Positions 1-8,251 of a stretch of 64,000 nucleotides of DNA are shown piece after piece. The position numbers were made by a program, and so were the translations under genes. Origin of the DNA: Sphingomonas kyeonggiensis. Its GTDB lineage: Bacteria > Pseudomonadota > Alphaproteobacteria > Sphingomonadales > Sphingomonadaceae. The notes under the pieces are model-generated. The model saw only the letters and a list, made by a program, of their open reading frames with translations. It did not search any database and was not told the DNA's origin. Numbering within the stretch: the first letter of the stretch is position 1; each line of letters opens with the position of its first letter. The DNA lies in assembly GCF_014196745.1 (NCBI RefSeq), contig NZ_JACIEH010000004.1:237117-301116 (forward strand), given 5' to 3'.

Positions 1-146
1 CGGGCGACGCCGAGCGCGCAATTCGCCTCGTCGACATCGCCGATCGCCGCCATCCGCGCATCCGCCTTGGAGACGCGCGAGCCGTCTACCAGACCGGTGG
101 TGCCGTCGTCGCCGGTGCGGGTGTAGATCTTGTTGAGCTTGACCAT
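1..146 (-). CDS. Cob(I)alamin adenosyltransferase, PduO type (N-terminal part)
   Basis: The enzyme transfers the adenosyl group of ATP to cob(I)alamin to make coenzyme B12. Only the first 48 codons lie in the window; the gene runs off the left edge. The start is an ATG at 146. The visible N-terminus MVKLNKIYTRTGDDGTTGL carries the TRTGDDGTTGL phosphate-binding signature of the PduO/MMAB family, followed by SRVSKADARMAAIGDVDEAN, also typical of that family. Repeat copy A1 lies just upstream of the start. The family call rests on this motif and is fairly secure; the rest of the protein cannot be seen. Confidence 0.85.
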   Translation of the reverse strand, partial: MVKLNKIYTRTGDDGTTGLVDGSRVSKADARMAAIGDVDEANCALGVA

Positions 147-180
147 GGGCGAGGGTCTACGCCGAAGGCGACGGCTTCTC

Positions 181-327
181 AATTCCTCCCCGAGCTTGTC
201 TCTGAGAGGGGGACCATTCGCAAAGCGAATGGTGGTGGGGCCTGCCGGGCACCGGCGCGTTGCACCGGCCCCTCCACCACCGCCTTCGGCGGCGGTCCCC
301 TTCCCCCAGCAAGCTGGGGGAGGAATT
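181..327. repeat. Palindromic repeat family A, copy A1
   Basis: This is a compound palindrome of about 147 bp between the adenosyltransferase start and the 3' end of the methyltransferase gene. The left arm (aattcctccccgagcttgtc) is a hairpin. It is followed by a smaller hairpin accattcgcaaagcgaatggt, then a GGGGCC...GGCCCCTCCACC inner inverted pair, a gccttcggcggcggt hairpin, and a right arm ccccagcaagctgggggagg ending in aattt. The left arm has small mismatches compared with copy A2. Confidence 0.9.
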
Positions 328-334
328 TAGAAGG

Positions 335-1204
335 TCACGCCGCTTCGGCGATGTCGCCGCGGGCCGGGGGCAGGAAATGCTCGGGGCCGAACAGCCGGTG
401 CGGATAGAGGAACTGGTTGGTCGCCATCGGCACCACCACGCCCTCGACCACGCCGGGCATGAAATAGTTGCCCTGATAGCAGTTGGGCTGGGTCATCTGG
501 GTATCGCCGTGATAGGCGCTGCCGATCCCGCTATAGTTCAGGTCGGTGCCGAACACCGCGTAGAGCGCCATGTCCACGAAGTTCATGAACTCGGGCGTGC
601 CGCGCAGATGCGTGTCCTGCGCGATCAGCGCGACCAGGTCGTCGCGCACGAAGGACAGCGCCGCGAGGTCCTTCACCACCTGGGTGAAATTATGGTCGCC
701 GTCGTGATGGACGATCGTGCGGCGGCCGCGCTCCTCGAGCATCACGTGGCGGACATAGCTGGGCACGTCGCCATGGAAGATGCGCATGCGCCGGGCCGCC
801 TCGGGGAAGGTGCGGCGGGTGCGCTCATAGGCGAAACGCAGATATTCGGCGGAGACGTCGACCAGGTCGAGATCGAAGTCGAACGGCTCGACGCAGCCGC
901 CGAGATAGGCGGTGGCGCCGCCCATGAAGACGCCGACTTCGACGACGCGGTCGAACTGGCCGTTATAGTCGCGCAGGGTGCGGACGATGTCGTGATAATA
1001 TTGCGGCGAGCACTGGTCCTCATAGGGAAGGCTGAGCGCGCAGACCCGTTCGGCGATGCGATCGAAGATGCGGTTCTGACCCTGGAACTCGTCCATCAGG
1101 CGCTTGGTCTGGTAGCCCGAATACATCGGGATGCCGAGCGCCGCGGCGGGATCCGCCACGTCGTGGAGCGTCTCGTCGGGCGCGATGAAGGTTCCGAAGG
1201 TCAT
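335..1204 (-). CDS. Class I SAM-dependent methyltransferase-like protein
   Basis: Predicted cytoplasmic protein of 289 residues. A glycine-rich nucleotide-binding loop (VVEVGVFMGGATAYLGGC, about residues 86-103) is followed by an acidic strand end (LDLVDVS), as in class I SAM-dependent methyltransferases. A later DGDHNF motif after paired histidines recalls the CmcI/rhamnosyl O-methyltransferase type, which uses a metal. The substrate cannot be told from sequence; sugar or lipid O-methylation is a guess. It starts at ATG 1204 and stands alone, followed by a LysE-type exporter gene on the same strand. The fold is moderately secure and the function unknown. Confidence 0.6.
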   Translation of the reverse strand: MTFGTFIAPDETLHDVADPAAALGIPMYSGYQTKRLMDEFQGQNRIFDRIAERVCALSLPYEDQCSPQYYHDIVRTLRDYNGQFDRVVEVGVFMGGATAYLGGCVEPFDFDLDLVDVSAEYLRFAYERTRRTFPEAARRMRIFHGDVPSYVRHVMLEERGRRTIVHHDGDHNFTQVVKDLAALSFVRDDLVALIAQDTHLRGTPEFMNFVDMALYAVFGTDLNYSGIGSAYHGDTQMTQPNCYQGNYFMPGVVEGVVVPMATNQFLYPHRLFGPEHFLPPARGDIAEAA

Positions 1205-1248
1205 GGGGCATCCTGGTGGTTACCCCTGAATTATAGAGCGCGCGGCGC

Positions 1249-1884
1249 TCAGGCGTGCTTCGAGCGGAGCAACAGCAGGCCGAAACCGATGAAGATCGTT
1301 CCCGTCATCCGGTTGAACCATTTCTTGAGCGACGGGCGCGCGAGATGGCGGGCGAGGCCGCGACCGCCCAGCGCATAGACGCCGTACCAGAAGCACTCGA
1401 CCACCGCGAAGGTCAGCACCAGGATCGCGAACTGCGGCGGCTTGGGCGCGGCGGCGCTGACGAACTGGGGGAAGAAGGCGGCGGCGAAGAGCAAAGCCTT
1501 GGGATTGGAGATGCTGATCGCGAAGCCGCCGCGGAAGAGCTGGGCGGGGCTCAGCCGGCGGTCGGCGAGCGCGGCGTCGTCGGTCACGTCGAGCGGGGTC
1601 GGATCGGCGCGCCAGGCCTTGATGCCGAGCCAGACCAGATAGCCGGTGCCGAGCCAGCGCAGCACTTCGAACGCGCCCGGGATGGCGAGCAGCAGCGCGG
1701 TGAGCCCGGCGGCGGAGGCGGCGAGGATCGTCACCAGCCCGGCCAGGCAGCCGGCCATCGCCACCACCGTGCGCCGCACGCCGAAATCGACGCTGCGCTG
1801 GAGGATGTGGAGCATGTTGGGGCCGGGGGTTCCCGAAAGCAGGAACACGGCCATGACGAACAGCCACCAGGTCTGGAGAGTCAT
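1249..1884 (-). CDS. LysE/RhtB family amino-acid exporter
   Basis: Inner-membrane exporter of 211 residues, the usual length for the family, with about six hydrophobic segments. The N-terminal segment ends in SGTPGPNMLHILQRS, the conserved GPN motif of LysE/RhtB transporters that export amino acids such as threonine, homoserine or lysine. It starts at ATG 1884 and ends 44 bp before the methyltransferase start, on the same strand. The substrate is not predictable from sequence. The family assignment is secure. Confidence 0.88.
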   Translation of the reverse strand: MTLQTWWLFVMAVFLLSGTPGPNMLHILQRSVDFGVRRTVVAMAGCLAGLVTILAASAAGLTALLLAIPGAFEVLRWLGTGYLVWLGIKAWRADPTPLDVTDDAALADRRLSPAQLFRGGFAISISNPKALLFAAAFFPQFVSAAAPKPPQFAILVLTFAVVECFWYGVYALGGRGLARHLARPSLKKWFNRMTGTIFIGFGLLLLRSKHA

Positions 1885-1930
1885 CGCGGCAACCTTGGAA
1901 CGTGGGAAAAGGGCCGTGCGGCCCGGCGCG

Positions 1931-2164
1931 TCAGCCCTTGGCCGACATCATGATCAGGATCAGCGCGATCACCGCAATCGCAATCGCCTGGAACAGGATG
2001 CGCTGCTGCATCAGCTTCTGCGACTTGAGCGCGCGCGGACTCGGGCCGTCGCCGGTGCCTTCCAGGTCCTGGCTGGTCGTCTGCGCCATGTTCACCAGCC
2101 CCTTGATGAGGATGAACAGGGTGGCGAACATCGCCGCGAGCAGGAGGAAGGCCAGGAAGATCAT
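1931..2164 (-). CDS. HIG1-type twin-transmembrane protein
   Basis: Small inner-membrane protein of 77 residues. It has two hydrophobic segments (about residues 2-22 and 57-74) joined by a polar loop containing SQKLMQQRILFQAIAI. That layout and the conserved loop match the HIG1/twin-transmembrane family, whose mitochondrial relatives associate with respiratory complexes. The ATG at 2164 lies 9 bp beyond the gluQRS stop, so the two are probably co-transcribed. A short GC-rich hairpin (gggccgtgcggccc, 1911-1924) follows the stop and may help end transcription. The role in this organism is inferred from family only. Confidence 0.75.
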   Translation of the reverse strand: MIFLAFLLLAAMFATLFILIKGLVNMAQTTSQDLEGTGDGPSPRALKSQKLMQQRILFQAIAIAVIALILIMMSAKG

Positions 2165-2173
2165 GGGCGGAGC

Positions 2174-3157
2174 TTACGCCTGTGCCGCGGCGATGCCAAC
2201 CGGCAGTTGTCCTTCGCGCAACCGGTCGGCGAGCGCGCGGCCGTCCTCTCCCGCCAGCCGCATCGCCTCGAGGCCAGGCGCGCCGTGGCGCTTGGCGAGG
2301 CGGGTGCCGTCGGGGCCGAGAAGAAGCGGGTGGTGGCGGTATTCCGGGGTCGGCAGGCCGAGCAGCGCCTGGAGCAGGCGGTGGACATGAGTGGCTGCGA
2401 ACAGGTCCACCCCGCGCACGACATGGGTGATGCCCTGGGCCGCGTCGTCCATAGTGACGGCGAGGTGGTAGCTGGCCGGCGCGTCCTTGCGGGCGAGGAC
2501 GACGTCGCCGGCGGAGGCTGGGTCGGCGAGGATGCGGCCGGCAAAGACGTCGTTCCAGAACAGCAAATCCTCCCCGAGCTTGTCTCGGGGAGGGGGACCG
2601 CCAGCCGCAGGCCGGTGGTGGAGGGGCGGCGGCGGGACACCGCCGTCTTCGCCGGCGGCCCCTCCACCATTCGCTGCGCGAATGGCCCCCCTCCCCGAGA
2701 CAAGCTCGGGGAGGATTTTGAGGGCGCCCGTCACATCCAGCCGCCAGCAATGCGGCTTGCTCAGGTCAGGCGCCACCAGCCCCCGGCAGGTGCCCGGATA
2801 GAGCGCACCCTCCGGGCCATGCGGGGCGGTGAGGCTCGCGGCGATGTCGGCCCGGGTGCAGAAACAGGGGTAGAGCAGGCCCATCGCCCGCAGGTGATCC
2901 AGAGCCGCTTCGTACAGGTGCAGGCGTCGGGACTGGAAGGTCACCTCCCCATCCCAGGCCAAGCCCAGCCATTCGAGATCGCGCAGGGTCGCCTCGACAT
3001 GCTCGGGGCGCGAGCGGGTGCCGTCGATGTCCTCGATGCGCAGCGTGAAGGTGCCGCCATGCGCCCGGGCATAGTCGTGCGCCTGGATCGCCGACCAGGC
3101 GTGCCCGAGGTGCAGGCGCCCCGTCGGGCTCGGCGCGAATCGGGTGTGGATAACCAT
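2174..3157 (-). CDS. gluQRS: Glutamyl-Q tRNA(Asp) synthetase carrying an in-frame repeat insertion
   Basis: GluQRS is a truncated glutamyl-tRNA synthetase that attaches glutamate to queuosine at the wobble base of tRNA(Asp). The catalytic-domain signatures are present: TRFAPSPTGRLHLGHAW (HIGH box, residues 5-21), TLRIEDIDGTRSRPEH, and RLAKRHGAPGLEAMR (KMSKS-like). The protein is 327 residues. About 51 of these (roughly residues 147-198) come from repeat copy A2, which splits the conserved stretch between CWRLDVTGALK and LFWNDVFAG without breaking the frame. Without the insert the length would be about 276, close to the family norm. The ATG at 3157 is chosen over the TTG at 3160. Whether the enlarged enzyme is active is unknown. 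Confidence 0.9.
   Translation of the reverse strand: MVIHTRFAPSPTGRLHLGHAWSAIQAHDYARAHGGTFTLRIEDIDGTRSRPEHVEATLRDLEWLGLAWDGEVTFQSRRLHLYEAALDHLRAMGLLYPCFCTRADIAASLTAPHGPEGALYPGTCRGLVAPDLSKPHCWRLDVTGALKILPELVSGRGAIRAANGGGAAGEDGGVPPPPLHHRPAAGGPPPRDKLGEDLLFWNDVFAGRILADPASAGDVVLARKDAPASYHLAVTMDDAAQGITHVVRGVDLFAATHVHRLLQALLGLPTPEYRHHPLLLGPDGTRLAKRHGAPGLEAMRLAGEDGRALADRLREGQLPVGIAAAQA
2565..2718. repeat. Palindromic repeat family A, copy A2, inside gluQRS
   Basis: A 154-bp element inside the gluQRS coding sequence. Its two ends are matching inverted repeats of about 33 bp, beginning aaatcctccccgagcttgtc on each strand and extending through cggggagggg. Inner hairpins match those of the other A copies. 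In the gluQRS frame it has no stop codon and encodes a Gly/Pro-rich stretch beginning LPELVSGRGAIRAANGGG and ending PPPRDKLGEDL. Confidence 0.95.
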
Positions 3158-3255
3158 CAAACCGGCCCTTGACCACGAGTCGCGGCATATGCTGTCATCA
3201 CTGCGTCACGCTTCTCGGCGAGATGCGTGCCACCACGAACTGGGCGAGGGAGCGC

Positions 3256-3822
3256 ATGTATCATCCCGATCTGATCCGCCATCCGGACAGCTGCCCTGCC
3301 CTTGTGCTCAATGCCGATTATACGCCCCTGAGCTATTATCCGCTGAGCATCTGGCCCTGGCAGACGGCGGTCAAGGCGCTGTTCCTCGATAGGGTGGACG
3401 TCGTCTCCTATTACGAACGCGAGGTGCGAAGTCCCAGCGCGAGGCTGAAGCTTCCTTCGGTCATCGCGCTCAAACAATATGTCAGACCTTCGCAATTCCC
3501 CGCCTTCACCCGGTTCAATCTCTTCCTTCGCGACAAGTTCGTCTGCCAATATTGCGGCAGCCACCGCGACCTCACCTTCGACCATGTCATTCCCCGCGCC
3601 CAGGGCGGGCGCACCACCTGGGAAAATGTCGCCACTGCCTGCGCGCCCTGCAACCTGAAGAAGGGCGGGCGCACGCCTCAGCAGGCCGCCATGCCCCTCT
3701 ATCTCCAGCCGATACGGCCGACCAGCTGGCAGCTCCAGGAGCATGGCCGGCGCTACCCTCCCAATTATCTCCACGATACCTGGCGCGACTGGCTCTACTG
3801 GGATGTGGAGCTGCTGGCCTGA
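3256..3822 (+). CDS. HNH endonuclease
   Basis: Protein of 188 residues with a C-terminal HNH nuclease fold. It shows CQYCGSHRDLTFDHVIPRAQGG (two zinc-binding CxxC cysteines and the catalytic His), then TTWENVATACAPCNLKKGGR with the second CxxC and the final Asn/Lys. The N-terminal part (PALVLNADYTPLSYYPLSIW) is typical of a stand-alone alphaproteobacterial HNH family of unknown role, not tied to restriction systems. The ATG at 3256 follows gagggagcgc, a good ribosome-binding site; the in-frame start at 3169 would add an unlikely Cys/His-rich leader. It is transcribed divergently from gluQRS across 98 bp. Confidence 0.85.
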   Translation: MYHPDLIRHPDSCPALVLNADYTPLSYYPLSIWPWQTAVKALFLDRVDVVSYYEREVRSPSARLKLPSVIALKQYVRPSQFPAFTRFNLFLRDKFVCQYCGSHRDLTFDHVIPRAQGGRTTWENVATACAPCNLKKGGRTPQQAAMPLYLQPIRPTSWQLQEHGRRYPPNYLHDTWRDWLYWDVELLA

Positions 3823-3867
3823 TCTGCTAGCATTGTCCGGTAACGACCTGTTCCGGGGGATATAGGC

Positions 3868-5454
3868 ATGAGCGGTTTCACCATCGACCGGCGCACGGCG
3901 CTGGCCCTGTCGCTGGGCGGCGCTAGCGCGCTGGCGTTTCCTCGGCTCGCCCTGGCGGCGGCGCTGGACGAAGCGGCGATCGATGCGATCGTCCAGCCTT
4001 TCCTGAGCGCGTTCGAGACTCCGGGCATCGCGGTCGCCGTGGTGCGGCCGGGCCTGCCCGCCTTCACCAAGGGATATGGCGTGCGCACGCTCGGCAAGCC
4101 CGCACCGGTGGACGCCCATACCCGCTTCGGCATCGCCTCGCACTCCAAGGCGTTCACCGCCGCCGCGCTGGCGCTGCTCGTCGACGAAGGCAAGCTCGGC
4201 TGGGAAGACCCGGTGGTGAAGCACCTGCCCGAGTTCCGCATGTCCGATCCCGCGGTCACCCAGATGATGACGGTGCGCGACCTTCTGGTGCATCGTTCCG
4301 GACTTCCTCTGGGCGCCGGCGACCTGATGTTCTTCCCCGCGGGCCTGCACGTCGCCGCCGATGCGCTCAAGGCGCTGCCGCACCTGAAGCCGGCGCGCGG
4401 TTTCCGGGCGGGCTATGACTACGACAACATCCTCTACATCGTCGCCGGGCTGCTGATCGAGCGCGTCAGCGGCACGCCCTGGGACAGGTTCGTCGAGACG
4501 CGGATCTTCGCGCCACTGGGCATGGCGGACGCAGTCGGATCGCGGATGTCGCTGAAGACCGACAATGTCGCCGGGCGCCATGCCCGCCTCGGGCCGCCGG
4601 TGCGCGGCATCGGCAAGCAGGAAGTGATCCAGCCCGACGAAGGCAAGATGGTCGACGCCGCCGGCGGGATCAACGCCAGCATCAGCGACATGGCCAAGTG
4701 GATCCAGGTGCAGCTGGCGCAGGGCAAGCTGCCCGACGGCAAGCAGCTCTGGTCGACCGCCCAGGCCAAGGAGATGTGGAAACCGCAGACGATCACCGCG
4801 TCGAGCGACGGCCCGACTGCGGAAAACCCGGCGCGGCCGGTGCTCGCCGCCTATGCGCTGGGCTGGTTCGTCCAGGATTACCGCGGCATGCGGATGATCC
4901 AGCACAGCGGCGGGCTCTCCGGCCAGGTGACCTATACCGGGCTGCTGCCGTCGCGCGGGATCGGCGTGTCGGTGCTGAGCAATGTCGAGGAAGGCGTCTC
5001 CGCCGCGATCCGCAACGCGATCCTCGACCGGCTGATCGACGCGCCGGCGTTCGACTGGGTGGCGAGCTACCGCACCCGGCAGAAGGCGGCACAGGACGAG
5101 GCGCTGGCGAGCGTCGAGGGCGGCGTCGACAAGGCGCCGGCCGGCGACCCCTCGCTGCCGCTGGCGGGCTATGCCGGGCGCTACCGCGATCCCTGGTACG
5201 GCGATGTCGTGGTGACGACCAAAAGCGGCAAGCTGTGGATCGACTTCACCCCGACCCCGGTGTTCAAGAGCGTGCTCGAACCCTGGGGACCCGACACCTT
5301 CCGCACCCGCTTCGCCAAGGATGCCGGCGAGGACGCCATCGTCCGCTTCCAGGTCAAGGACGGCAAGGTGACCGGCGTGACCATGGAGGCGCTCTCGCCG
5401 CTGGCCGACTTCAGCTATGATTATCAGCATCTTGCCTTCGTGCCGGTGCCGTAA
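3868..5454 (+). CDS. Exported serine hydrolase, class C beta-lactamase family
   Basis: Secreted hydrolase of 528 residues. The N-terminus (TIDRRTALALSLGG followed by an Ala-rich cleavage region) looks like a Tat signal peptide. The penicillin-recognising fold shows SHSKAFTAAALALL (SxxK nucleophile and lysine, near residue 92) and YDYDNILYIVAGLL (YxN). The C-terminal part after about residue 390 has a beta-rich region of the DUF3471 type that often follows these domains (YAGRYRDPWYGDVVV). Such enzymes act as esterases, peptidases or beta-lactamases; the substrate cannot be assigned. It begins 45 bp after the HNH gene. Confidence 0.85.
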   Translation: MSGFTIDRRTALALSLGGASALAFPRLALAAALDEAAIDAIVQPFLSAFETPGIAVAVVRPGLPAFTKGYGVRTLGKPAPVDAHTRFGIASHSKAFTAAALALLVDEGKLGWEDPVVKHLPEFRMSDPAVTQMMTVRDLLVHRSGLPLGAGDLMFFPAGLHVAADALKALPHLKPARGFRAGYDYDNILYIVAGLLIERVSGTPWDRFVETRIFAPLGMADAVGSRMSLKTDNVAGRHARLGPPVRGIGKQEVIQPDEGKMVDAAGGINASISDMAKWIQVQLAQGKLPDGKQLWSTAQAKEMWKPQTITASSDGPTAENPARPVLAAYALGWFVQDYRGMRMIQHSGGLSGQVTYTGLLPSRGIGVSVLSNVEEGVSAAIRNAILDRLIDAPAFDWVASYRTRQKAAQDEALASVEGGVDKAPAGDPSLPLAGYAGRYRDPWYGDVVVTTKSGKLWIDFTPTPVFKSVLEPWGPDTFRTRFAKDAGEDAIVRFQVKDGKVTGVTMEALSPLADFSYDYQHLAFVPVP

Positions 5455-5526
5455 TCAACTGTGTTATTGTAGTAATACAGATGCTGCGTTAAAAGGGCGC
5501 CATGCGAGCGGCAGAATCGAAGATTG

Positions 5527-7854
5527 ATGGCTGACGGCAGCGATCCGAGGAACGTCCGCTTTCCGCTGCGCCGGTCGGACGACGGGTTCGAGCCATCGCC
5601 GGACCCGGCGCCCGCGCCGAAGCCCGAGCCGCGCAACTGGCGTCCGCCTTCGATCGAGAAGCTCGGCGCGGGGCTGGGCGAGGCGATCAAACGCGTGACG
5701 CCGCAAAAGCCCGAGCCGCCGCTGGAGCTTTCGGGCGGCATGCCCGCGCCCGAGGACCAGGGCACACGCTGGCGCCGTGCCGCGCCCCCGCCTCCCCCGC
5801 CACCGATCCAGCCCGGCCATGCCGAGCCGCTGCCGGCGGGCGGCTACACCACCAATCTGCCGGTGGTGGTCAAGAAACGGAACTGGCTGCGCTGGGCGAG
5901 CTGGATCGTCGCGGGCTTCCTGATCCTGTTCTTCGTCGCGGTCGCCTGGCTCGCGCTGACCGCGCCGCTGTCCAAGTCGCTCCAGCCGCCGGCGCCACCC
6001 TCGATCACGCTCCTCTCCGCCGAGGGCAAACCGATCGCGCGGCGCGGCGCGGTGATCGCCGGCCCCGTCGATGCGAGCAAGCTGCCCGAGCATGTCCGTA
6101 ACGCGTTCGTCGGCATCGAGGACCGGCGCTTCTACAGCCATTGGGGCGTCGATCCGCGCGGCATCCTGCGCGCCTTCGTCCATAATGTGACGAGCGAGGG
6201 CGGATCGCAGGGCGGCAGCACGATCACCCAGCAGCTCGCCAAGAACGCCTTCCTCAACTCGCAGCGCACCTTCGGGCGCAAGGCACAGGAAGTGCTGATC
6301 GCCTTCTGGCTGGAGGCCTGGCTGAGCAAGGACGAGATCCTCTCGCGCTACCTCTCCAACGTCTATTTCGGCGACAATGTGTACGGCCTGCGCGCCGCCG
6401 CGCGGCACTATTTCAGCGTCGAACCCGAGGCGCTGACGCTGAGCCAGGCGACGCTGTTGGCGGGGCTGGTGCAGGCGCCATCGCGGCTGGCGCCGACCGG
6501 AAACCTGAAGGGGGCACGCGAGCGGCAGAAGCTGGTGATCGCGTCGATGGTCGATGCGGGGCTGATCACCAAGGCGCGCGGACAGAGCGTGCGCCCGGCG
6601 GTGCTCAACGTCACCAAGTCCGAGGACGACCTGCCCAACGGCACCTATTTCGCCGACTGGGTGCTGCCCCAGGCGCGCGACCGGGCGGGCGGGGTCGGCA
6701 CCGAGCAGACGGTGCAGACGACGCTCGAGCTCAGCGCGCAGCAGGCGGCCGAGCGTGCGGTGCGCGGTGCGGGGCTGAAGAAGTCGCAGATCGCGATCGT
6801 GGCGATGCGGCCCGACGGCCGGGTGATCGCGATGGTCGGCGGCAGGAATTACGGCGAGAGCCCGTTCAACCGCGCCACCCAGGCGCGACGCCAGCCGGGA
6901 TCGACCTTCAAGCTGTTCGTCTATCTGGCGGCGCTGCGCGGCGGGATGGAGCCGGACAGCATCGTCGACGACTCCCCCGTCCAGATCGGCGACTGGAAGC
7001 CCGAGAATTCGCATGGCGACTATGCCGGGCAGATCACGCTGCGCCGTGCCTTCGCCCGCTCGTCCAACGTGGTCGCGGCGCGGCTGACCCAGAAGTTCGG
7101 CGTGCGCGCGGTGACCCAGGCTGCGCGCGACCTGGGCATCTCCACCCCGATCGGCAACGATGCCTCGATCGCGCTCGGCACCTCGACCGTCTCGCTGCTC
7201 GAGCTGACCGCCGCCTATGCCTCGGTCGCCAACGGCACCTATCCGGTGCGGCCACAGGGGCTGAGCGAGGACGAGGCGGACAGCGACTGGCTGGCCAAGC
7301 GGCTGGGCGGGCCGACCCGGTTCAACGGGCGCCAGCTCGACGATCTGCGCAGCCTGCTCGGCACGGTGGTGGAAGAAGGCACGGGCCGCGGCGCGAACCT
7401 GCCGATCCCGACCTATGGCAAGACCGGTACCACCCAGGACAATCGCGACGCGCTGTTCATCGGCTATGCGGGCGGGATCGTCTGCGGCGTCTGGCTGGGC
7501 AATGACGACAATTCGCCGAACCCCGGCCTGTCGGGCAGCGGCCTGCCGGCACGGGTGTGGCGCGACTTCATGACCCGCGCGCTCGACCTGCGCATCCCGC
7601 CGCCCGAGCCGACGGTGGAGCCCGACGGCAATGACGTGACGCTGGACGACGTGCTGAACGGCGTGGGCGACTTCATCGAGGGTACCGGCATCCAGACCCA
7701 GGTGGTGCCGCAGGGCGTCGATCCCGACGAGCAAGGCGAAGCACCGATCGATGCGCGGCCGATCGACCGCCGCCCGCGCCGCGACCAGGCACCGGACGGG
7801 CCGCCGCCGGGCGACCGCTTCCGGCCGGACGATCGGCGGGGCGAGGAGCGGTAG
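5527..7854 (+). CDS. Bifunctional penicillin-binding protein (PBP1A-like)
   Basis: Class A penicillin-binding protein of 775 residues that polymerises and cross-links peptidoglycan at the outer face of the inner membrane. A proline-rich cytoplasmic N-terminus precedes one membrane anchor (about residues 120-147). The glycosyltransferase family 51 domain shows IEDRRFYSHWGVDPRGIL and GGSTITQQLAKNAFL. The transpeptidase domain shows RRQPGSTFKLFVYLAAL (SxxK), RSSNVVAARL (SxN) and YGKTGTTQDNRDALFIGYAG (KTG box). The C-terminus ends in a charged Arg/Asp/Pro tail. ATG 5527 is preferred over the adjacent TTG at 5524. It is a single-gene unit between the hydrolase and a small membrane protein gene. 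Confidence 0.93.
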   Translation: MADGSDPRNVRFPLRRSDDGFEPSPDPAPAPKPEPRNWRPPSIEKLGAGLGEAIKRVTPQKPEPPLELSGGMPAPEDQGTRWRRAAPPPPPPPIQPGHAEPLPAGGYTTNLPVVVKKRNWLRWASWIVAGFLILFFVAVAWLALTAPLSKSLQPPAPPSITLLSAEGKPIARRGAVIAGPVDASKLPEHVRNAFVGIEDRRFYSHWGVDPRGILRAFVHNVTSEGGSQGGSTITQQLAKNAFLNSQRTFGRKAQEVLIAFWLEAWLSKDEILSRYLSNVYFGDNVYGLRAAARHYFSVEPEALTLSQATLLAGLVQAPSRLAPTGNLKGARERQKLVIASMVDAGLITKARGQSVRPAVLNVTKSEDDLPNGTYFADWVLPQARDRAGGVGTEQTVQTTLELSAQQAAERAVRGAGLKKSQIAIVAMRPDGRVIAMVGGRNYGESPFNRATQARRQPGSTFKLFVYLAALRGGMEPDSIVDDSPVQIGDWKPENSHGDYAGQITLRRAFARSSNVVAARLTQKFGVRAVTQAARDLGISTPIGNDASIALGTSTVSLLELTAAYASVANGTYPVRPQGLSEDEADSDWLAKRLGGPTRFNGRQLDDLRSLLGTVVEEGTGRGANLPIPTYGKTGTTQDNRDALFIGYAGGIVCGVWLGNDDNSPNPGLSGSGLPARVWRDFMTRALDLRIPPPEPTVEPDGNDVTLDDVLNGVGDFIEGTGIQTQVVPQGVDPDEQGEAPIDARPIDRRPRRDQAPDGPPPGDRFRPDDRRGEER

Positions 7855-7905
7855 CAGCGAACGCTCCCCCTTGCGGAGGTTCGATCGGGCACTAGTCCTG
7901 ATATC

Positions 7906-8130
7906 ATGAACCTGTTCGTGATCGCCGGATTGCTTCTCACGCTTGTGTCCGTGATGGCGCTGGGAGCCGGCTTTGCTTCCGGCAACATGTTCCTGAGCCA
8001 AAGGCCCTGGGACCCCGCCATCGATACGAGCCGTCGCTCGGCGCCAATCACCTTCCGGGTCGTTGCGGCATCCTGGGTGCTCACGGCGACTTTCGGGATC
8101 GTCGTCATCGTCACCGCCTGGGGGAAATGA
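7906..8130 (+). CDS. Small two-segment membrane protein, unknown
   Basis: Predicted inner-membrane protein of 74 residues with hydrophobic segments at about residues 3-28 and 48-70, joined by a polar loop containing RPWDPAIDTSRRSAP. Arginines before the second segment fit a positive-inside loop. No family was recognised. It lies 51 bp after the penicillin-binding protein gene on the same strand. Coding is supported by codon use and the membrane pattern rather than by homology. Confidence 0.55.
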   Translation: MNLFVIAGLLLTLVSVMALGAGFASGNMFLSQRPWDPAIDTSRRSAPITFRVVAASWVLTATFGIVVIVTAWGK

Positions 8131-8251
8131 TTGCCGCAGGAGGCCACGCATCGGTAACGCGCCGGCCCGACTGCTGCCCCGAGGCCGGGGTTACGGATAG
8201 GGCGAGATTCTCTCTGTTGACGCCGCGGGACACCCCCCGCATGGACCGGCC

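Noticed and set aside
181..327. Repeat copy A1 considered as a CRISPR or simple attenuator
   Set aside because: There are no spaced direct repeats. The same compound palindrome occurs at six places, so it is a dispersed repeat.
3157..8151. Very long open frames antisense to the serine hydrolase and the penicillin-binding protein genes (757 and 895 codons)
   Set aside because: They mirror real genes in GC-rich DNA, have Arg/His/Gln/Asp-rich translations and no recognisable motifs. The opposite strand has complete, motif-verified proteins.
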